64,000 nucleotides of DNA from positions 248,001 through 312,000 of the forward strand of contig JAEURQ010000004.1 in NCBI GenBank assembly GCA_016788425.1, given 5' to 3'. Source of the DNA: Chthonomonas sp. Its GTDB lineage: Bacteria; Armatimonadota; Fimbriimonadia; Fimbriimonadales; Fimbriimonadaceae. The stretch's first letter is position 1. Every line of letters begins with the position of its first letter. The notes beneath the pieces were generated by a model. That model did not search any database. It was not told the origin of the DNA and saw only the letters and a list, made by a program, of their open reading frames with translations. Of this stretch, positions 23,700 to 32,823 are shown piece by piece. The position numbers and the translations under genes were made by a program.

Positions 23700-26552
23700 C
23701 TAGGGTCGGTCGCCCACCTTGTCGAAGTTGCCCGCGAGAAGGTGATAGTCGAGAATGTCGATGATGCCATCGCCATTCAGGTCGGCCCGTGCATCCCAGT
23801 TTTCGCTGGGCTGGTCGCCTTCCGCCACCGGATCCGTGTCGCGCACGGCATCAAAGGCCAAAGCCAGCAGCGAGTAGTCGGCGATATCCACGATGTTATC
23901 GCGGTTCACGTCGCCAGCCAGCAGCAACACGTTGCCGAAGTTACCCATGCCGTCGGCAATGGTCACTCGAACCCGGCGAGCCAGGTTGGAGCAACCGCTC
24001 AGATACAGGTCGTAGGTGCCGTTGGGCAGCGTCGGGAACAGGTTAAGATTCCCGAAGTTATCCAGCTGACCGGTGGCCGAGGCCTTGTACGTCGAACCCT
24101 GATAGAACAGAGCCTGACAGACCACCGCGTGAGGTTCACCCACGAACCCTTCCAACGTGACTCGGCCCGCCACATTCGGCGTGCCGCCGCCATCGGCGGG
24201 TGGGCAGGGAAGCTCCACGTCGCCGACAGTCGTTTTGTCGCACGTCCCGCTGACGCCATTCACGTCTTCGAGGATCGAGTTCAGATAGGTACCGCCAGTG
24301 ACCGGGACACCCTGAATGCCGTAGGCAATCGGCGAGCCGCAGAACGTGGGAGCCGGGAACGGCCCCATGTAGTCGCTCGTGAACCACACGCGCGGGCCCA
24401 TGCCGGGCACGCTCGCGCAGTCCGTTCCGTAGTCGTAGTCTATGCCGCCGGCCGCGTTATGTCCGCTGCTTTGGCCAAGACCGAACGTCGCCGGACTGGG
24501 AACCCACTGATTGGCGGGCCCGCAAGTGAACTCCAGACCGCGGCTACGGTGCGGATAGTTGCTCGTCAGAGCGGCGTTGGGGCCGCTGGCGTGCGTGCTC
24601 ATCCAGGGGAAGCTGGGAATGTTCCAGCCCGTACCCATGCCGCGCTCGGCCACACCCATCTTGCCGGTTGGCGAGAAGCTAATGTCCGAGACCGGCATGC
24701 TCGCCGGAATGTTGCCCAAGCTCGGAATGCCGGGCATATCCACTTCCCAGCGATCGCTGGTCGGAACAAACGCGCCGGAGCCGTTGAGCGCCACCGAGCG
24801 AATGTGGTTTTGCATCGTCGGGTTGATAAAGTTGCCATCTTCTACCCACACTGAGTAGTACAGGCGGCCATTGTGATATTCGCAGGCCCAGAGCAGTTCG
24901 CCGCGCGGAGCAAAGCCCGGCGCGCCGTTGTCGGCGACCATCGGGTCGAAGGTGCTCAGCAACACGCCCGCCATGCTGTAGCGGTAGATCTTGCCATTGT
25001 CCATACAGGTAGCGAAAATCTGGTTGTTGGTCCCGTCGAAGCACACGTCGCCCACTTCCGGATAGCGTTCCTCGGTAGTGTACGTGTTCGTAATGTTGGG
25101 ATCAATGGTGCTCGGCATCGAGACCGGGTTGAAGACGCTAATCGCGCCAGAACCGTTGGCGATCTTAAAGACCGTGCCGTGCAGAGCCGAGCCCCAACGC
25201 GTGGTCGCGGCGATTTGGTCCGAGTTGTACGCCGACGACTGGGCGACATACATGTTGCCTTGGTTGTCGATGCAAAGCCCGAACACTTGGCCCAGGTTTT
25301 CGAGAGTCCAGAAGTTCGGACCGGCGCCTTCGTTGTGGAAGCCAAGCGGAGCTGGCATCCAGTTGGTGCCCACCGCCGGCGGCGCGCAACGGTAGTTGTC
25401 GAGGTTCATCCACGCGACAACCGGCTCGTTGGGGAGCTGGCCCATGCACGTGATGGCGGCCGTCGTTCGCGGTCGGAACGGCGACCAAACGTCGTTGTTG
25501 TAGTCGGGCTTCCGGGAGGTGCATTCGCCGGGAACCAGGACGCACGGCCCGCAATCGGGAAGCGTGATGCAGATTTGCTTGTTGCAACACTGGACGCCGC
25601 CCGCATAGAGCGCGATGTAGAAGCACACCGTTTCGCCGGGTTGAACCCCATTGATGGTGATGGTGCCGCCGCCGGTCCCGCCCATCGGCGGCATGGTGAC
25701 GTTAAAGAAGTTCGGCGTGATGGTCATGCCCGTGGGGCTAGCCGGCACGATGAGAATTTTGGTGACATTGTACGGCGACAGGTTCTGCAAGAAGAAAGAC
25801 CATGTCAGCACGCCATTGTCGCAGCGAGCGATGTCTTCCAAAATCTGGAAGCAGTCGCAGTCGGGCAGCTTGATGCACCACTTGGTTTCGCAGCACTCCG
25901 AAAGGTCGGGCGTGTGGAACGCCATCTTCCAGCACAGCTCGGTGTTCGGTTGAACGCCGCAGAACTCCCAGGTGAGAGTCCGGGTTTCGCCGGGCATCAG
26001 CGGTGGGGTCAGTTGAACCGGGTTGTTCGGCGTCGTGACGCCAGCCGGTAAGTCAAAGAAAATCCAACCCATCGGGAAGGTCGCGTTGTTGGTGAGCGTA
26101 AAGGTGTACTTGACGCAACCCGGACGCGTGGGATCCCACAGAATCCGCTTGTCCACGATGGTGACGCAGCGATCGTGCAGCGCGATGGACACGTTCGCAA
26201 CCGAGCCCGCGTTGACGATCACCTTCTTGGTTTCGAGCGGGGTTCCGTCGACCAACTTGCGCTTGCCGGAGATATCCGGGAAGACGGTGTATTCGCCGGG
26301 CAGCAAGCCCTGAACCATGATGCGGCCATCGGCGCCAGAAACCGCATGGAAGGTGCCGAGGTCGCCTCCGCCGACGAGAAGTTCGTGCCCGGCGATGCCC
26401 GCTTCGCCGAGGTCTTGCAGACCGTTCATGTTCGGGTCGTCGAACACGGCAATCCGGAGCGAGCCGGTTTGCGCGAAGCCAACCATGGTCATCGCCATGA
26501 TCGCGAACGCAAGAACCAGGCGACTCCACTTGAGCCAAGTGCCTCTATTCAT
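23700..26552 (-). CDS. Large secreted multidomain protein with C-terminal dockerin-like repeats
   Basis: About 950 residues. A signal peptide (residues about 1-29) is followed by an SdrD/Cna-B-like beta domain (DDPNMNGLQDLGEAGIAGHEL), a Cys-rich middle with repeated WEFCGVQPNTELCWKM-type strands, a probable propeller-like region (about 370-770), a beta domain (GRVTLEGFVGEPHAVVCQAL) and two EF-hand-like units (GDVNRDNIVDIADYSLL and ADLNGDGIIDILDYHLL). A GGGAG site lies 8 nt before the ATG at 26552. The Ca-binding repeats mirror those of two other secreted proteins here; no cohesin is visible. Function unknown, probably surface or matrix. Confidence 0.8.
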   Translation of the reverse strand: MNRGTWLKWSRLVLAFAIMAMTMVGFAQTGSLRIAVFDDPNMNGLQDLGEAGIAGHELLVGGGDLGTFHAVSGADGRIMVQGLLPGEYTVFPDISGKRKLVDGTPLETKKVIVNAGSVANVSIALHDRCVTIVDKRILWDPTRPGCVKYTFTLTNNATFPMGWIFFDLPAGVTTPNNPVQLTPPLMPGETRTLTWEFCGVQPNTELCWKMAFHTPDLSECCETKWCIKLPDCDCFQILEDIARCDNGVLTWSFFLQNLSPYNVTKILIVPASPTGMTITPNFFNVTMPPMGGTGGGTITINGVQPGETVCFYIALYAGGVQCCNKQICITLPDCGPCVLVPGECTSRKPDYNNDVWSPFRPRTTAAITCMGQLPNEPVVAWMNLDNYRCAPPAVGTNWMPAPLGFHNEGAGPNFWTLENLGQVFGLCIDNQGNMYVAQSSAYNSDQIAATTRWGSALHGTVFKIANGSGAISVFNPVSMPSTIDPNITNTYTTEERYPEVGDVCFDGTNNQIFATCMDNGKIYRYSMAGVLLSTFDPMVADNGAPGFAPRGELLWACEYHNGRLYYSVWVEDGNFINPTMQNHIRSVALNGSGAFVPTSDRWEVDMPGIPSLGNIPASMPVSDISFSPTGKMGVAERGMGTGWNIPSFPWMSTHASGPNAALTSNYPHRSRGLEFTCGPANQWVPSPATFGLGQSSGHNAAGGIDYDYGTDCASVPGMGPRVWFTSDYMGPFPAPTFCGSPIAYGIQGVPVTGGTYLNSILEDVNGVSGTCDKTTVGDVELPCPPADGGGTPNVAGRVTLEGFVGEPHAVVCQALFYQGSTYKASATGQLDNFGNLNLFPTLPNGTYDLYLSGCSNLARRVRVTIADGMGNFGNVLLLAGDVNRDNIVDIADYSLLALAFDAVRDTDPVAEGDQPSENWDARADLNGDGIIDILDYHLLAGNFDKVGDRP

Positions 26553-26656
26553 TTGTGTTTCTCCCAAGTCCCAACCGGGCCCTGTAGACATATTTATATC
26601 TCTCTTATCCCGAAGCGGCATAGAATTCCGAGGAATTATTCGAAAGTTGGCATGGG

Positions 26657-26662
26657 TACACT
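26657..26662 (+). promoter_or_regulatory. -10 box of the aminotransferase promoter (leaderless type)
   Basis: TACACT ends 6 nt before the ATG at 26669. No Shine-Dalgarno site and no clear -35 hexamer are seen. Confidence 0.45.
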
Positions 26663-26668
26663 TTTCGT

Positions 26669-27925
26669 ATGGACGCCGATGCTGTTCTGGCTCACGTCGT
26701 TTCTGGTTATCAAAACCACATCAATCCCAACCTCGCCAAGCTGATGAACTTCGCCGGTTTTGGCGTGGAAGCCCGGGCCGAGGGCTGCTACGTGTGGGAT
26801 CACGAAGGCAACCGGTACCTGGATTGTTTAGGCGGCTACGGCGTATTTTCGCTGGGGCATCGCCATCCCAAAGTCGTGCAGGCCGTCAAGGATCAGCTCG
26901 ATCTGATGCCGCTCAGCAGCAAAGTTTTCTTTGGCCCACGTCAAGCGGAACTGGCCACCAAGCTGGCCGAAGTCGCGCCCGAAGGACTCGACTACACCTT
27001 CTTTAGCAACAGCGGAACCGAGGCCGTGGAGGCCGCGCTGAAGTTTGCCAAGGGCACCAAGGGCGCGAGCAAGATCGTCAGCACCATTGGCAGTTACCAC
27101 GGCAAGACCCTGGGCGCGCTCTCTGTGACCGGTCGCGAGAAGTACCAAACCAAGTTTGCGCCGCTGGTCCCGGGCGCGGTTTTTGTGCCGTTCGGCGACA
27201 CCGCGGCGATGCTCGCCGCGATTGATGGCGACACCGCCGCCGTGATTCTCGAAGTCGTGCAAGGCGAAGGTGGCATCAACTTGGCCCCCGCGGGTTACAT
27301 GACCGCCGTGCGCAAGGCGTGCGACGAGCACGACGTGCTACTGATTGTGGACGAAGTGCAAACCGGCATGGGCCGTACCGGCACCATGTTTGCCTGCGAG
27401 CACGAGGGCATTCGTCCGGACATCATGACCCTCGCCAAATGCCTGGGCGGCGGTGTCATGCCGATCGGTGCGACGATGTTCACCCGGCGCGTCTACGACC
27501 GCGTTTACGGCGATAATCCGCTGATGCACACGAGCACCTTCGGTGGCAACGGTCTGGCCTGCGCGGCGGGTATTGCGACCCTGGAAGTGATCGCCGAGGA
27601 GGGTCTGATCGAGAAGAGCCGCGACACCGGCGCTTACTTTATGGCGCGCCTGCGCGAGGTGCAAGCCAAGCACCCCGATACGGTCAGCGAGGTGCGCGGG
27701 CTGGGTCTGATGATCGGCCTTGAGTTTTCCTTAGACGAAGTCGGTGAACTGACGATTGCGCAGATGACAAAGCGCGGTCTGATCGCCGCCTACACGCTCA
27801 ACAATCCGCGCGTCATTCGCATTGAGCCGCCGCTCATCATCACTCGCGAGCAGTGCGACTTCGCCGCCAGCGTGATTGATGAAGCGCTGAGCGAAACCGA
27901 GGCTCTGCTGGCGGCATTGGTCTAG
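26669..27925 (+). CDS. Class III aminotransferase (putrescine/ornithine aminotransferase-like)
   Basis: A 418-residue PLP enzyme of the omega-aminotransferase class. Visible are the NSGTEAVEAALKFAK phosphate-binding motif, the IVDEVQTGMGRTG segment, and the PLP Lys in MTLAKCLGGGVMPIG, plus THE-like GGNGLACAAG. The overall pattern (LGGYGVFSLGHRHPKV, EVVQGEGG) is closest to putrescine or 4-aminobutyrate/acetylornithine aminotransferases, and the substrate cannot be fixed. The following glycosyltransferase gene begins right after its TAG. Confidence 0.82.
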   Translation: MDADAVLAHVVSGYQNHINPNLAKLMNFAGFGVEARAEGCYVWDHEGNRYLDCLGGYGVFSLGHRHPKVVQAVKDQLDLMPLSSKVFFGPRQAELATKLAEVAPEGLDYTFFSNSGTEAVEAALKFAKGTKGASKIVSTIGSYHGKTLGALSVTGREKYQTKFAPLVPGAVFVPFGDTAAMLAAIDGDTAAVILEVVQGEGGINLAPAGYMTAVRKACDEHDVLLIVDEVQTGMGRTGTMFACEHEGIRPDIMTLAKCLGGGVMPIGATMFTRRVYDRVYGDNPLMHTSTFGGNGLACAAGIATLEVIAEEGLIEKSRDTGAYFMARLREVQAKHPDTVSEVRGLGLMIGLEFSLDEVGELTIAQMTKRGLIAAYTLNNPRVIRIEPPLIITREQCDFAASVIDEALSETEALLAALV

Positions 27926-28933
27926 ATGGAGCGCTACACCGGCCAGCCTATCGCGGCCAACGCGCGGATCGCGCTGATTGCAAACGATGCGATCGGCATG
28001 TTTGTCGTGGTCACGCCGCTATTGCGGATGATTCGGCGGCAGTTTCCTGGCGCACACGTGACGCTGTTCACCGGAACCCGTGTTCAGGAGTTCACGGACA
28101 AAAGCGACCTGGCCGACGAGACGGTATTTTTGCTGGGTGGGGCGATGCCGGAGTGGATTGCTTTGGGGGCTGGGCCCGGTTACGACCTGGTGCTCAACAC
28201 CGAGCAAAGCACTATTGCCAAGTTCATGGCGATGGCGTTGGTTACGCCTTCTGGCTTCGTGGCGGGGCCGTGCGTTCGCGCGGATGGCCGCGGCGACTGG
28301 GAGTACCCAAGCGACGCCCGCGGTGACCTTTGGCGCGACCAAGATTGGATTTCGCCGAAGATCACGGACAAGTATCCGTTCCTGCGAACGCCCTGGATTG
28401 TTGAGATTTTTGCCCGGCTGTTCTCGCTCGAAGGTCCGGTTCCCGGCTACGAGATTCCCGCGGGGAAGCCCGAGGTCGCCACGCCCCAGATTCTGCTGAA
28501 CACCGGCGCGAGCCTGGAAAGCAAACTGTGGACACCCGAAAAATGGGTGGCGCTCACCCAGTGGCTCCACGCCCGCGGCAAGAGCATCGGCCTCATCGGC
28601 GCGCCGCCCTCGACGGCGGCTCTGCACTGGAAGGGCGGCAACGTAGATGACACGATTTTGGCCACGGGTTTTGTGCAAGATTTACGCGGAAAGTATTCGC
28701 TTCCTGGTGTGGTCGGCGCGGTAGACGCCGCCGAGGCAGTGGTGAGTTTGGACAACGGGATCATGCACTTGGCCGCATTCCGCGAAACCCCGGTGGTGGG
28801 CCTCTTCCGCGAAGGCATCCACCGCCTGTGGGCGCCGCCCGCCGACAATGTGCGGGTGTTGATTCCGCCGGCGGGCAAGTTGCCCGCCGAAATTACTGTA
28901 GAATCGGTGCAGCAGGAACTTGCCCATGTTTGA
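27926..28933 (+). CDS. Glycosyltransferase family 9 (heptosyltransferase-like)
   Basis: A 335-residue GT-B enzyme of the ADP-heptose:LPS heptosyltransferase group. N-terminal IANDAIGMFVVVTPLLRMIRRQFP matches the GDxxxxTPxxxxLR entry of GT9, with a second Rossmann half (LNTGASLESKLWTPEKWVALTQWL, VVSLDNGIMHLAA). It probably adds a sugar during envelope polysaccharide or LPS core assembly. It starts immediately after the aminotransferase stop, and its stop overlaps the amidase start by 8 bases. Confidence 0.8.
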   Translation: MERYTGQPIAANARIALIANDAIGMFVVVTPLLRMIRRQFPGAHVTLFTGTRVQEFTDKSDLADETVFLLGGAMPEWIALGAGPGYDLVLNTEQSTIAKFMAMALVTPSGFVAGPCVRADGRGDWEYPSDARGDLWRDQDWISPKITDKYPFLRTPWIVEIFARLFSLEGPVPGYEIPAGKPEVATPQILLNTGASLESKLWTPEKWVALTQWLHARGKSIGLIGAPPSTAALHWKGGNVDDTILATGFVQDLRGKYSLPGVVGAVDAAEAVVSLDNGIMHLAAFRETPVVGLFREGIHRLWAPPADNVRVLIPPAGKLPAEITVESVQQELAHV

Positions 28934-29519
28934 TCTCTTTTTGTCGTTCGCCGTTGTTGTCGCCCAGGATAAGTTTGTTGATCCAGGCCCGAACAAACTG
29001 GTCTGGTTCGCCAGCCCGCACTTTGGGCCGCGCCCGGTGGACGCGCCGATCGACACGATTGTGTTGCACCACACCGCGGGAGATTCGCTCGCCGGAACCG
29101 TGAAGTGGTTCCAAATGGCGGAGAGCCAGGTGAGCGCGCACTTTACTGTGGGGAAGGATGGCAGCATCGTGCAGCATGTCAGCACCTTCGACCGCGCCTG
29201 GCATGCCGGCAATAGCATGGACATCAGCGGGCGCACGAACGTGAACAACTTCTCCATCGGCATCGAAATTGTGAACATCGGCGACGGCAAGCACCCCTAC
29301 CCGCAGGCGCAGGTGGATGCGGTTCACCACCTTTGCGCGCACTTGGTGCGTCACCGGTTCCCGGGGATCAAGCAGATTACGAGCCACGAGTTCATTGCGG
29401 TGCCCTTCGGACGCAAGAACGATCCGATTCTCTACCCGTGGGATTCGCTCAAGGACCTCGGGCTCCCGATCAACGTGGACCCGAAGAACCGCAAAGACGG
29501 CGGGAAGAAACCTCAGTAA
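28926..29519 (+). CDS. N-acetylmuramoyl-L-alanine amidase (amidase_2 family)
   Basis: A 197-residue zinc amidase that cuts the bond between N-acetylmuramate and L-alanine in peptidoglycan. The zinc ligands fit HHTAG near residue 43, WHAGN, and SHEF with GRKNDP near the C-terminus. A short hydrophobic N-terminus (MFDLFLSFAVVVAQ) suggests export. The start is the ATG at 28926, which overlaps the previous gene. Its stop overlaps the convergent PLP enzyme gene by 7 bases. Confidence 0.85.
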   Translation: MFDLFLSFAVVVAQDKFVDPGPNKLVWFASPHFGPRPVDAPIDTIVLHHTAGDSLAGTVKWFQMAESQVSAHFTVGKDGSIVQHVSTFDRAWHAGNSMDISGRTNVNNFSIGIEIVNIGDGKHPYPQAQVDAVHHLCAHLVRHRFPGIKQITSHEFIAVPFGRKNDPILYPWDSLKDLGLPINVDPKNRKDGGKKPQ

Positions 29520-30670
29520 GCCGCGGCGAGGCCGCGTTCGACATCCTGGATGAGGTCCGCGGGGTCTTCGAGGCCGCAGTACAGCCGGATGACCCATTGC
29601 GGCTCCGTCCAACTGGGGAGCTTGAGGTGAATCGGCACGCAAAGGCTCTCGAATCCGCCCCAACTCACGCCCAACTGGAAGAGTTCCAGGGTGTCCGCGA
29701 AGGCATGCATGCGGTCTTCGGTGGGGTCCTGGATTTCGAAGCTGAGTAGCCCGCCGGAGCCGGTCATCTGCTTGCGCCAGAGGTCGGCCTGCGGATGTTG
29801 ATCGTCCACATGGTTGACCGCCGTGACGCGCGGATGTTGCCGCAGGAACGCGGCCATGGCGTTGCCGACTTTTTCAGCTTGCGCCATGCGGAGTCCAAGC
29901 GTGCGCATCCCGCGCAGCATCAGCCAGGCGTTGAATGGCGCCAGAGTCGCGCCGATAAGGGCCACCTCGCCGACCATCAGTTTTGCATAGTGCTCCTCGT
30001 TGCAGGCGAGCGCTCCGGCGACGACATCGCTATGGCCGCACAGATACTTGGTCGCCGAGTGGACGACGATGTCCACGCCAAACCTTGAAGGCTGCTGGAT
30101 AAGGCCGGCGGAATAGCTGTTATCCATGGCGACCATGGCTCCCTTCTCGTGGGCAAAGGCGCTGAGCGCAGTTAAGTCTTGCAGCCGAAAGAGGATGCTG
30201 CCGGGTGATTCGAGATAGAGCAGGGTTGTTTCCGGCTGCCAGGCCGCCTTTACGGCCGCAATGTCGCGAGTATCCACGAACGTGCTTGTCACGCCGAAGC
30301 GAGGCAAATAGTCGCGCAAGAATTCTTGCGTCGGGCCGTAGACGGTTTCGTCGGCAACGACGTGCGCCCCCGCTTGGGTGCAACTCATGATGGCCGCCGA
30401 GATCGCGCCCATGCCCGAGCTAAACAAGCGGGCCCGATCCATGCCTTCCAGGGTGGCCACTTTGATCTCCACTTGTGCGAGGTTGGGGTTCGAAATGCGG
30501 CTGTAGACGTGCTCATTCTCCGGATCAAACTGCCCCGACATTCGTTGCTTAAAGGTCTCAAAGTCGGGCATGACAAAGAGACTTGTCTGCACGATCGGCG
30601 GCGTCACTGCGCCGGCGAGATGCTCCTCCTCGCCCAAATGCTGCAGCATAGTCCAAGCTCCCCAATCCAT
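29513..30670 (-). CDS. Cys/Met-metabolism PLP enzyme (cystathionine lyase/synthase family)
   Basis: A 385-residue member of the trans-sulfuration PLP family. The PLP Lys is in VHSATKYLCGHSDVVAG, with the upstream SSGMGAISAAIMS motif and the C-terminal WGGFESL loop. It may be a cystathionine gamma-synthase, gamma-lyase or methionine gamma-lyase. A CATAGT hexamer lies 6 nt before the ATG, with TTGTGT 18 nt farther upstream, so it fits the leaderless pattern. Confidence 0.85.
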   Translation of the reverse strand: MDWGAWTMLQHLGEEEHLAGAVTPPIVQTSLFVMPDFETFKQRMSGQFDPENEHVYSRISNPNLAQVEIKVATLEGMDRARLFSSGMGAISAAIMSCTQAGAHVVADETVYGPTQEFLRDYLPRFGVTSTFVDTRDIAAVKAAWQPETTLLYLESPGSILFRLQDLTALSAFAHEKGAMVAMDNSYSAGLIQQPSRFGVDIVVHSATKYLCGHSDVVAGALACNEEHYAKLMVGEVALIGATLAPFNAWLMLRGMRTLGLRMAQAEKVGNAMAAFLRQHPRVTAVNHVDDQHPQADLWRKQMTGSGGLLSFEIQDPTEDRMHAFADTLELFQLGVSWGGFESLCVPIHLKLPSWTEPQWVIRLYCGLEDPADLIQDVERGLAAAY

Positions 30671-30701
30671 GACTCAACTATGGCACAAAGTGGGGTGCAT
30701 A

Positions 30702-30736
30702 CACAAAAAATCCCCCCAGCCGAAGCTGAGGGGATT
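30702..30736 (-). terminator. Intrinsic terminator after the dockerin-like protein gene at 30758
   Basis: On the minus strand a 12-bp stem AATCCCCTCAGC / GCTGGGGGGATT (one G-U pair) has a TTCG tetraloop and is followed by a T-run. It is a strong intrinsic terminator. Confidence 0.85.
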
Positions 30737-30757
30737 GAGGTTCTCGAAGAACGTCCC

Positions 30758-32650
30758 TTACGGGGCGTCGTCGACGAGGTCGAACGAAGCCGACAGGACA
30801 GTGTAGTCAGCAATGTCTACGAAGCCATCTTCGTTGAGGTCAGCTCGAGCATCGTAACCGGAGTCGCCGGGGAAGAGGTCGAATGCTGCCGCAAGGATCG
30901 AGTAGTCGCCGATGTCAACGATACCGTCGTTGTTCACGTCGCCGTTGGTAACCGAGGCGTTAGCCACGGCGTTGCCACCGGAGATGGTGATCGAGACCTT
31001 CTTGGTCAGCCAGCCGCGACCAGCATCGATGAGCAGGTCATAGTTGCCGTCCGGTTGGGTCGTGGTGAACGAGTAACCGCCACCGAGGTCGAGGTTGTCG
31101 GTTGCCGTTTCAACAACGTTACCGAGGTTAGCCAGCGAGAAGGTGACCGATCGGCCGCCCGGTCCCGGCAGGTAGTCCTGCAGGTTCAGGGTGCCGCTCA
31201 CGCCGCCACCGCCGCCGCCGCCCGTACCAGCGTTGGTGCGGATGTTGAGCCAAGCACTACCAGCTGCCGTGGTCGTCAGGATTTCTGCCTTCCAGTTGGA
31301 GCCGAAGCGCGTTTGGTATCGACCCATGGCGATGTAGTAATCGCCGGCCGGGAGGTCACCGTTTTGGCCAGTGGCGGAAAGGCCGGTCGAGCCGGTCACC
31401 AGGCGAGGAGTCGTATCGCCCCACGAGAGTTGCGATTCGAGTCCGTCGGCGCTGTCGTCGTCGAGTCCGATGCACTTACCGGTGCTGTCGTACACGGCAA
31501 TTTCCGTATCGAACGAGATGCCCGAGAAGTCAGTGGTGTCGATGTCCAAGAACTTGCCGCCAGCCGCCGTCACGGCTTCCGACAACGTGAACTTGAACCA
31601 CTTAACCTCGCTGTCGCCGAACGCGAGTTCACCCGTTTCGAGGTCGGCAACGTCATAGTCGTTGCTCGGGTTGGTCAGGGTGCCTAGGTTCGTGCTCGTG
31701 GGAGCCGTCGTGCTCAGCGTTTCTGCGATGTTCGTGCGAATTTCGAGCGTACGAACATCTGTGTCCGTCGCTGTGCTCGTTGCGCCGAAGCCGCCCGAGA
31801 AAGTAGCCGTGGTACCACCAATGGCAACGTAGTACGTACCCGGTTGGAGTCCACCCGTCGTGAGGGGGCCAGCCCAGCTGTTCCCGTTTTGCGTGGCACT
31901 TCGGCGAGTTTCCGGTCCAGCGAGAAGCTTAAGAACGGTGGTCGTCGACGTCGTCGAGCCGCTGCCTTGGAGCTCACCGGTCGAACTGTAGATGCCGATA
32001 GCGCGCGTTGCGGCACCGGTCACATCAAAGTCCAGATATCGTCCGGTTTGCGGGTTGAATGCGGTGGTCGTCGTGAACTTGAACCACTGAATGGCGCCGC
32101 CTGTGGACGTGCCGCTCATGTCGGCGTTGGCGTAGTCGCTTTCCGGGTCGACAAGGGTGCCGAGGTCCGTCGCGACCGGAGGCATGATGGCCTCGTCGGT
32201 AAATGTCACCGTCGCGTTGACCGTTGCATCAGCTTCGCCCGACGGAGCATCGCGGAAGCTGTTGCGGAACGTGTACGACCACGTACCCGAAATGGTTGCG
32301 TTGGCGAAGAAGAACGTGTTCAACGGAGCCGAAGTAACCGTGCCGGTGTATCCATTTGTCGTGAACGGCGAGAGTTCGGTCGTCAGACCGCTCGGTGACG
32401 TGAATCGAATTTTGTTTTCCGAAGCAAAGTCACCCGTCGTGTTGATCGTTTCGGTGCAGTCAGCGTTCAGCTGGATGCGACCAAGGGTGTAACCCGTAAC
32501 GGCCGGAGTACGCGTTTCAACAACGGCTGTGTCCGGTGCGGCGTACGAAAGAACGCCCGTGAATGTGAACGTCTCTTGATCCACGGCGAAGGCGGCTGCA
32601 CCGACTCCGATCGCGCCCAAGAGCACTGTTGTCTTGAAGAATGAGTTCAT
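30758..32650 (-). CDS. Secreted protein with PPC-like repeats and C-terminal dockerin-like repeats
   Basis: About 630 residues. The signal peptide MNSFFKTTVLLGAIGVGAAA is followed by an N-terminal beta domain, then two tandem beta domains (IQWFKFTTTTAF..PGTYYVAIGG and VKWFKFTLSEAV..AGDYYIAMGR) resembling pre-peptidase C-terminal (PPC) domains, a Gly-rich linker, a beta domain (GTLNLQDYLPGPGG) and two EF-hand-like repeats (GDVNNDGIVDIGDYSIL, ADLNEDGFVDIADYTVL). AGGAGAG precedes the ATG at 32650 by 5 nt. No catalytic domain is seen. Confidence 0.8.
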   Translation of the reverse strand: MNSFFKTTVLLGAIGVGAAAFAVDQETFTFTGVLSYAAPDTAVVETRTPAVTGYTLGRIQLNADCTETINTTGDFASENKIRFTSPSGLTTELSPFTTNGYTGTVTSAPLNTFFFANATISGTWSYTFRNSFRDAPSGEADATVNATVTFTDEAIMPPVATDLGTLVDPESDYANADMSGTSTGGAIQWFKFTTTTAFNPQTGRYLDFDVTGAATRAIGIYSSTGELQGSGSTTSTTTVLKLLAGPETRRSATQNGNSWAGPLTTGGLQPGTYYVAIGGTTATFSGGFGATSTATDTDVRTLEIRTNIAETLSTTAPTSTNLGTLTNPSNDYDVADLETGELAFGDSEVKWFKFTLSEAVTAAGGKFLDIDTTDFSGISFDTEIAVYDSTGKCIGLDDDSADGLESQLSWGDTTPRLVTGSTGLSATGQNGDLPAGDYYIAMGRYQTRFGSNWKAEILTTTAAGSAWLNIRTNAGTGGGGGGGVSGTLNLQDYLPGPGGRSVTFSLANLGNVVETATDNLDLGGGYSFTTTQPDGNYDLLIDAGRGWLTKKVSITISGGNAVANASVTNGDVNNDGIVDIGDYSILAAAFDLFPGDSGYDARADLNEDGFVDIADYTVLSASFDLVDDAP

Positions 32651-32810
32651 ACTTTCTCTCCTGAAGAGGACGGGGACACAGCACAAGTCGCAGAATCCCT
32701 TGGGCTCTAGTATATGTCTTTTTTATGCCAACACCTCGAACTTTTTCTGAAACCGGTAAAAGTAACAGGAGACAGCTTCCCAGACTATAAACTCGGGCCC
32801 GGATAGCTGA

Positions 32811-32816
32811 TAATAT
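32811..32816 (+). promoter_or_regulatory. -10 box of the alpha-glucan phosphorylase promoter (leaderless type)
   Basis: TAATAT ends 7 nt before the ATG at 32824. It is overlapped by GATAAT at 32809-32814. No Shine-Dalgarno site. Confidence 0.45.
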
Positions 32817-32823
32817 TGCGTGT

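Noticed and set aside
22761-24854. 697-codon plus-strand frame opposite the hydroxyproline and dockerin genes
   Set aside because: It is antisense to two well-supported genes and has shadow-type composition.
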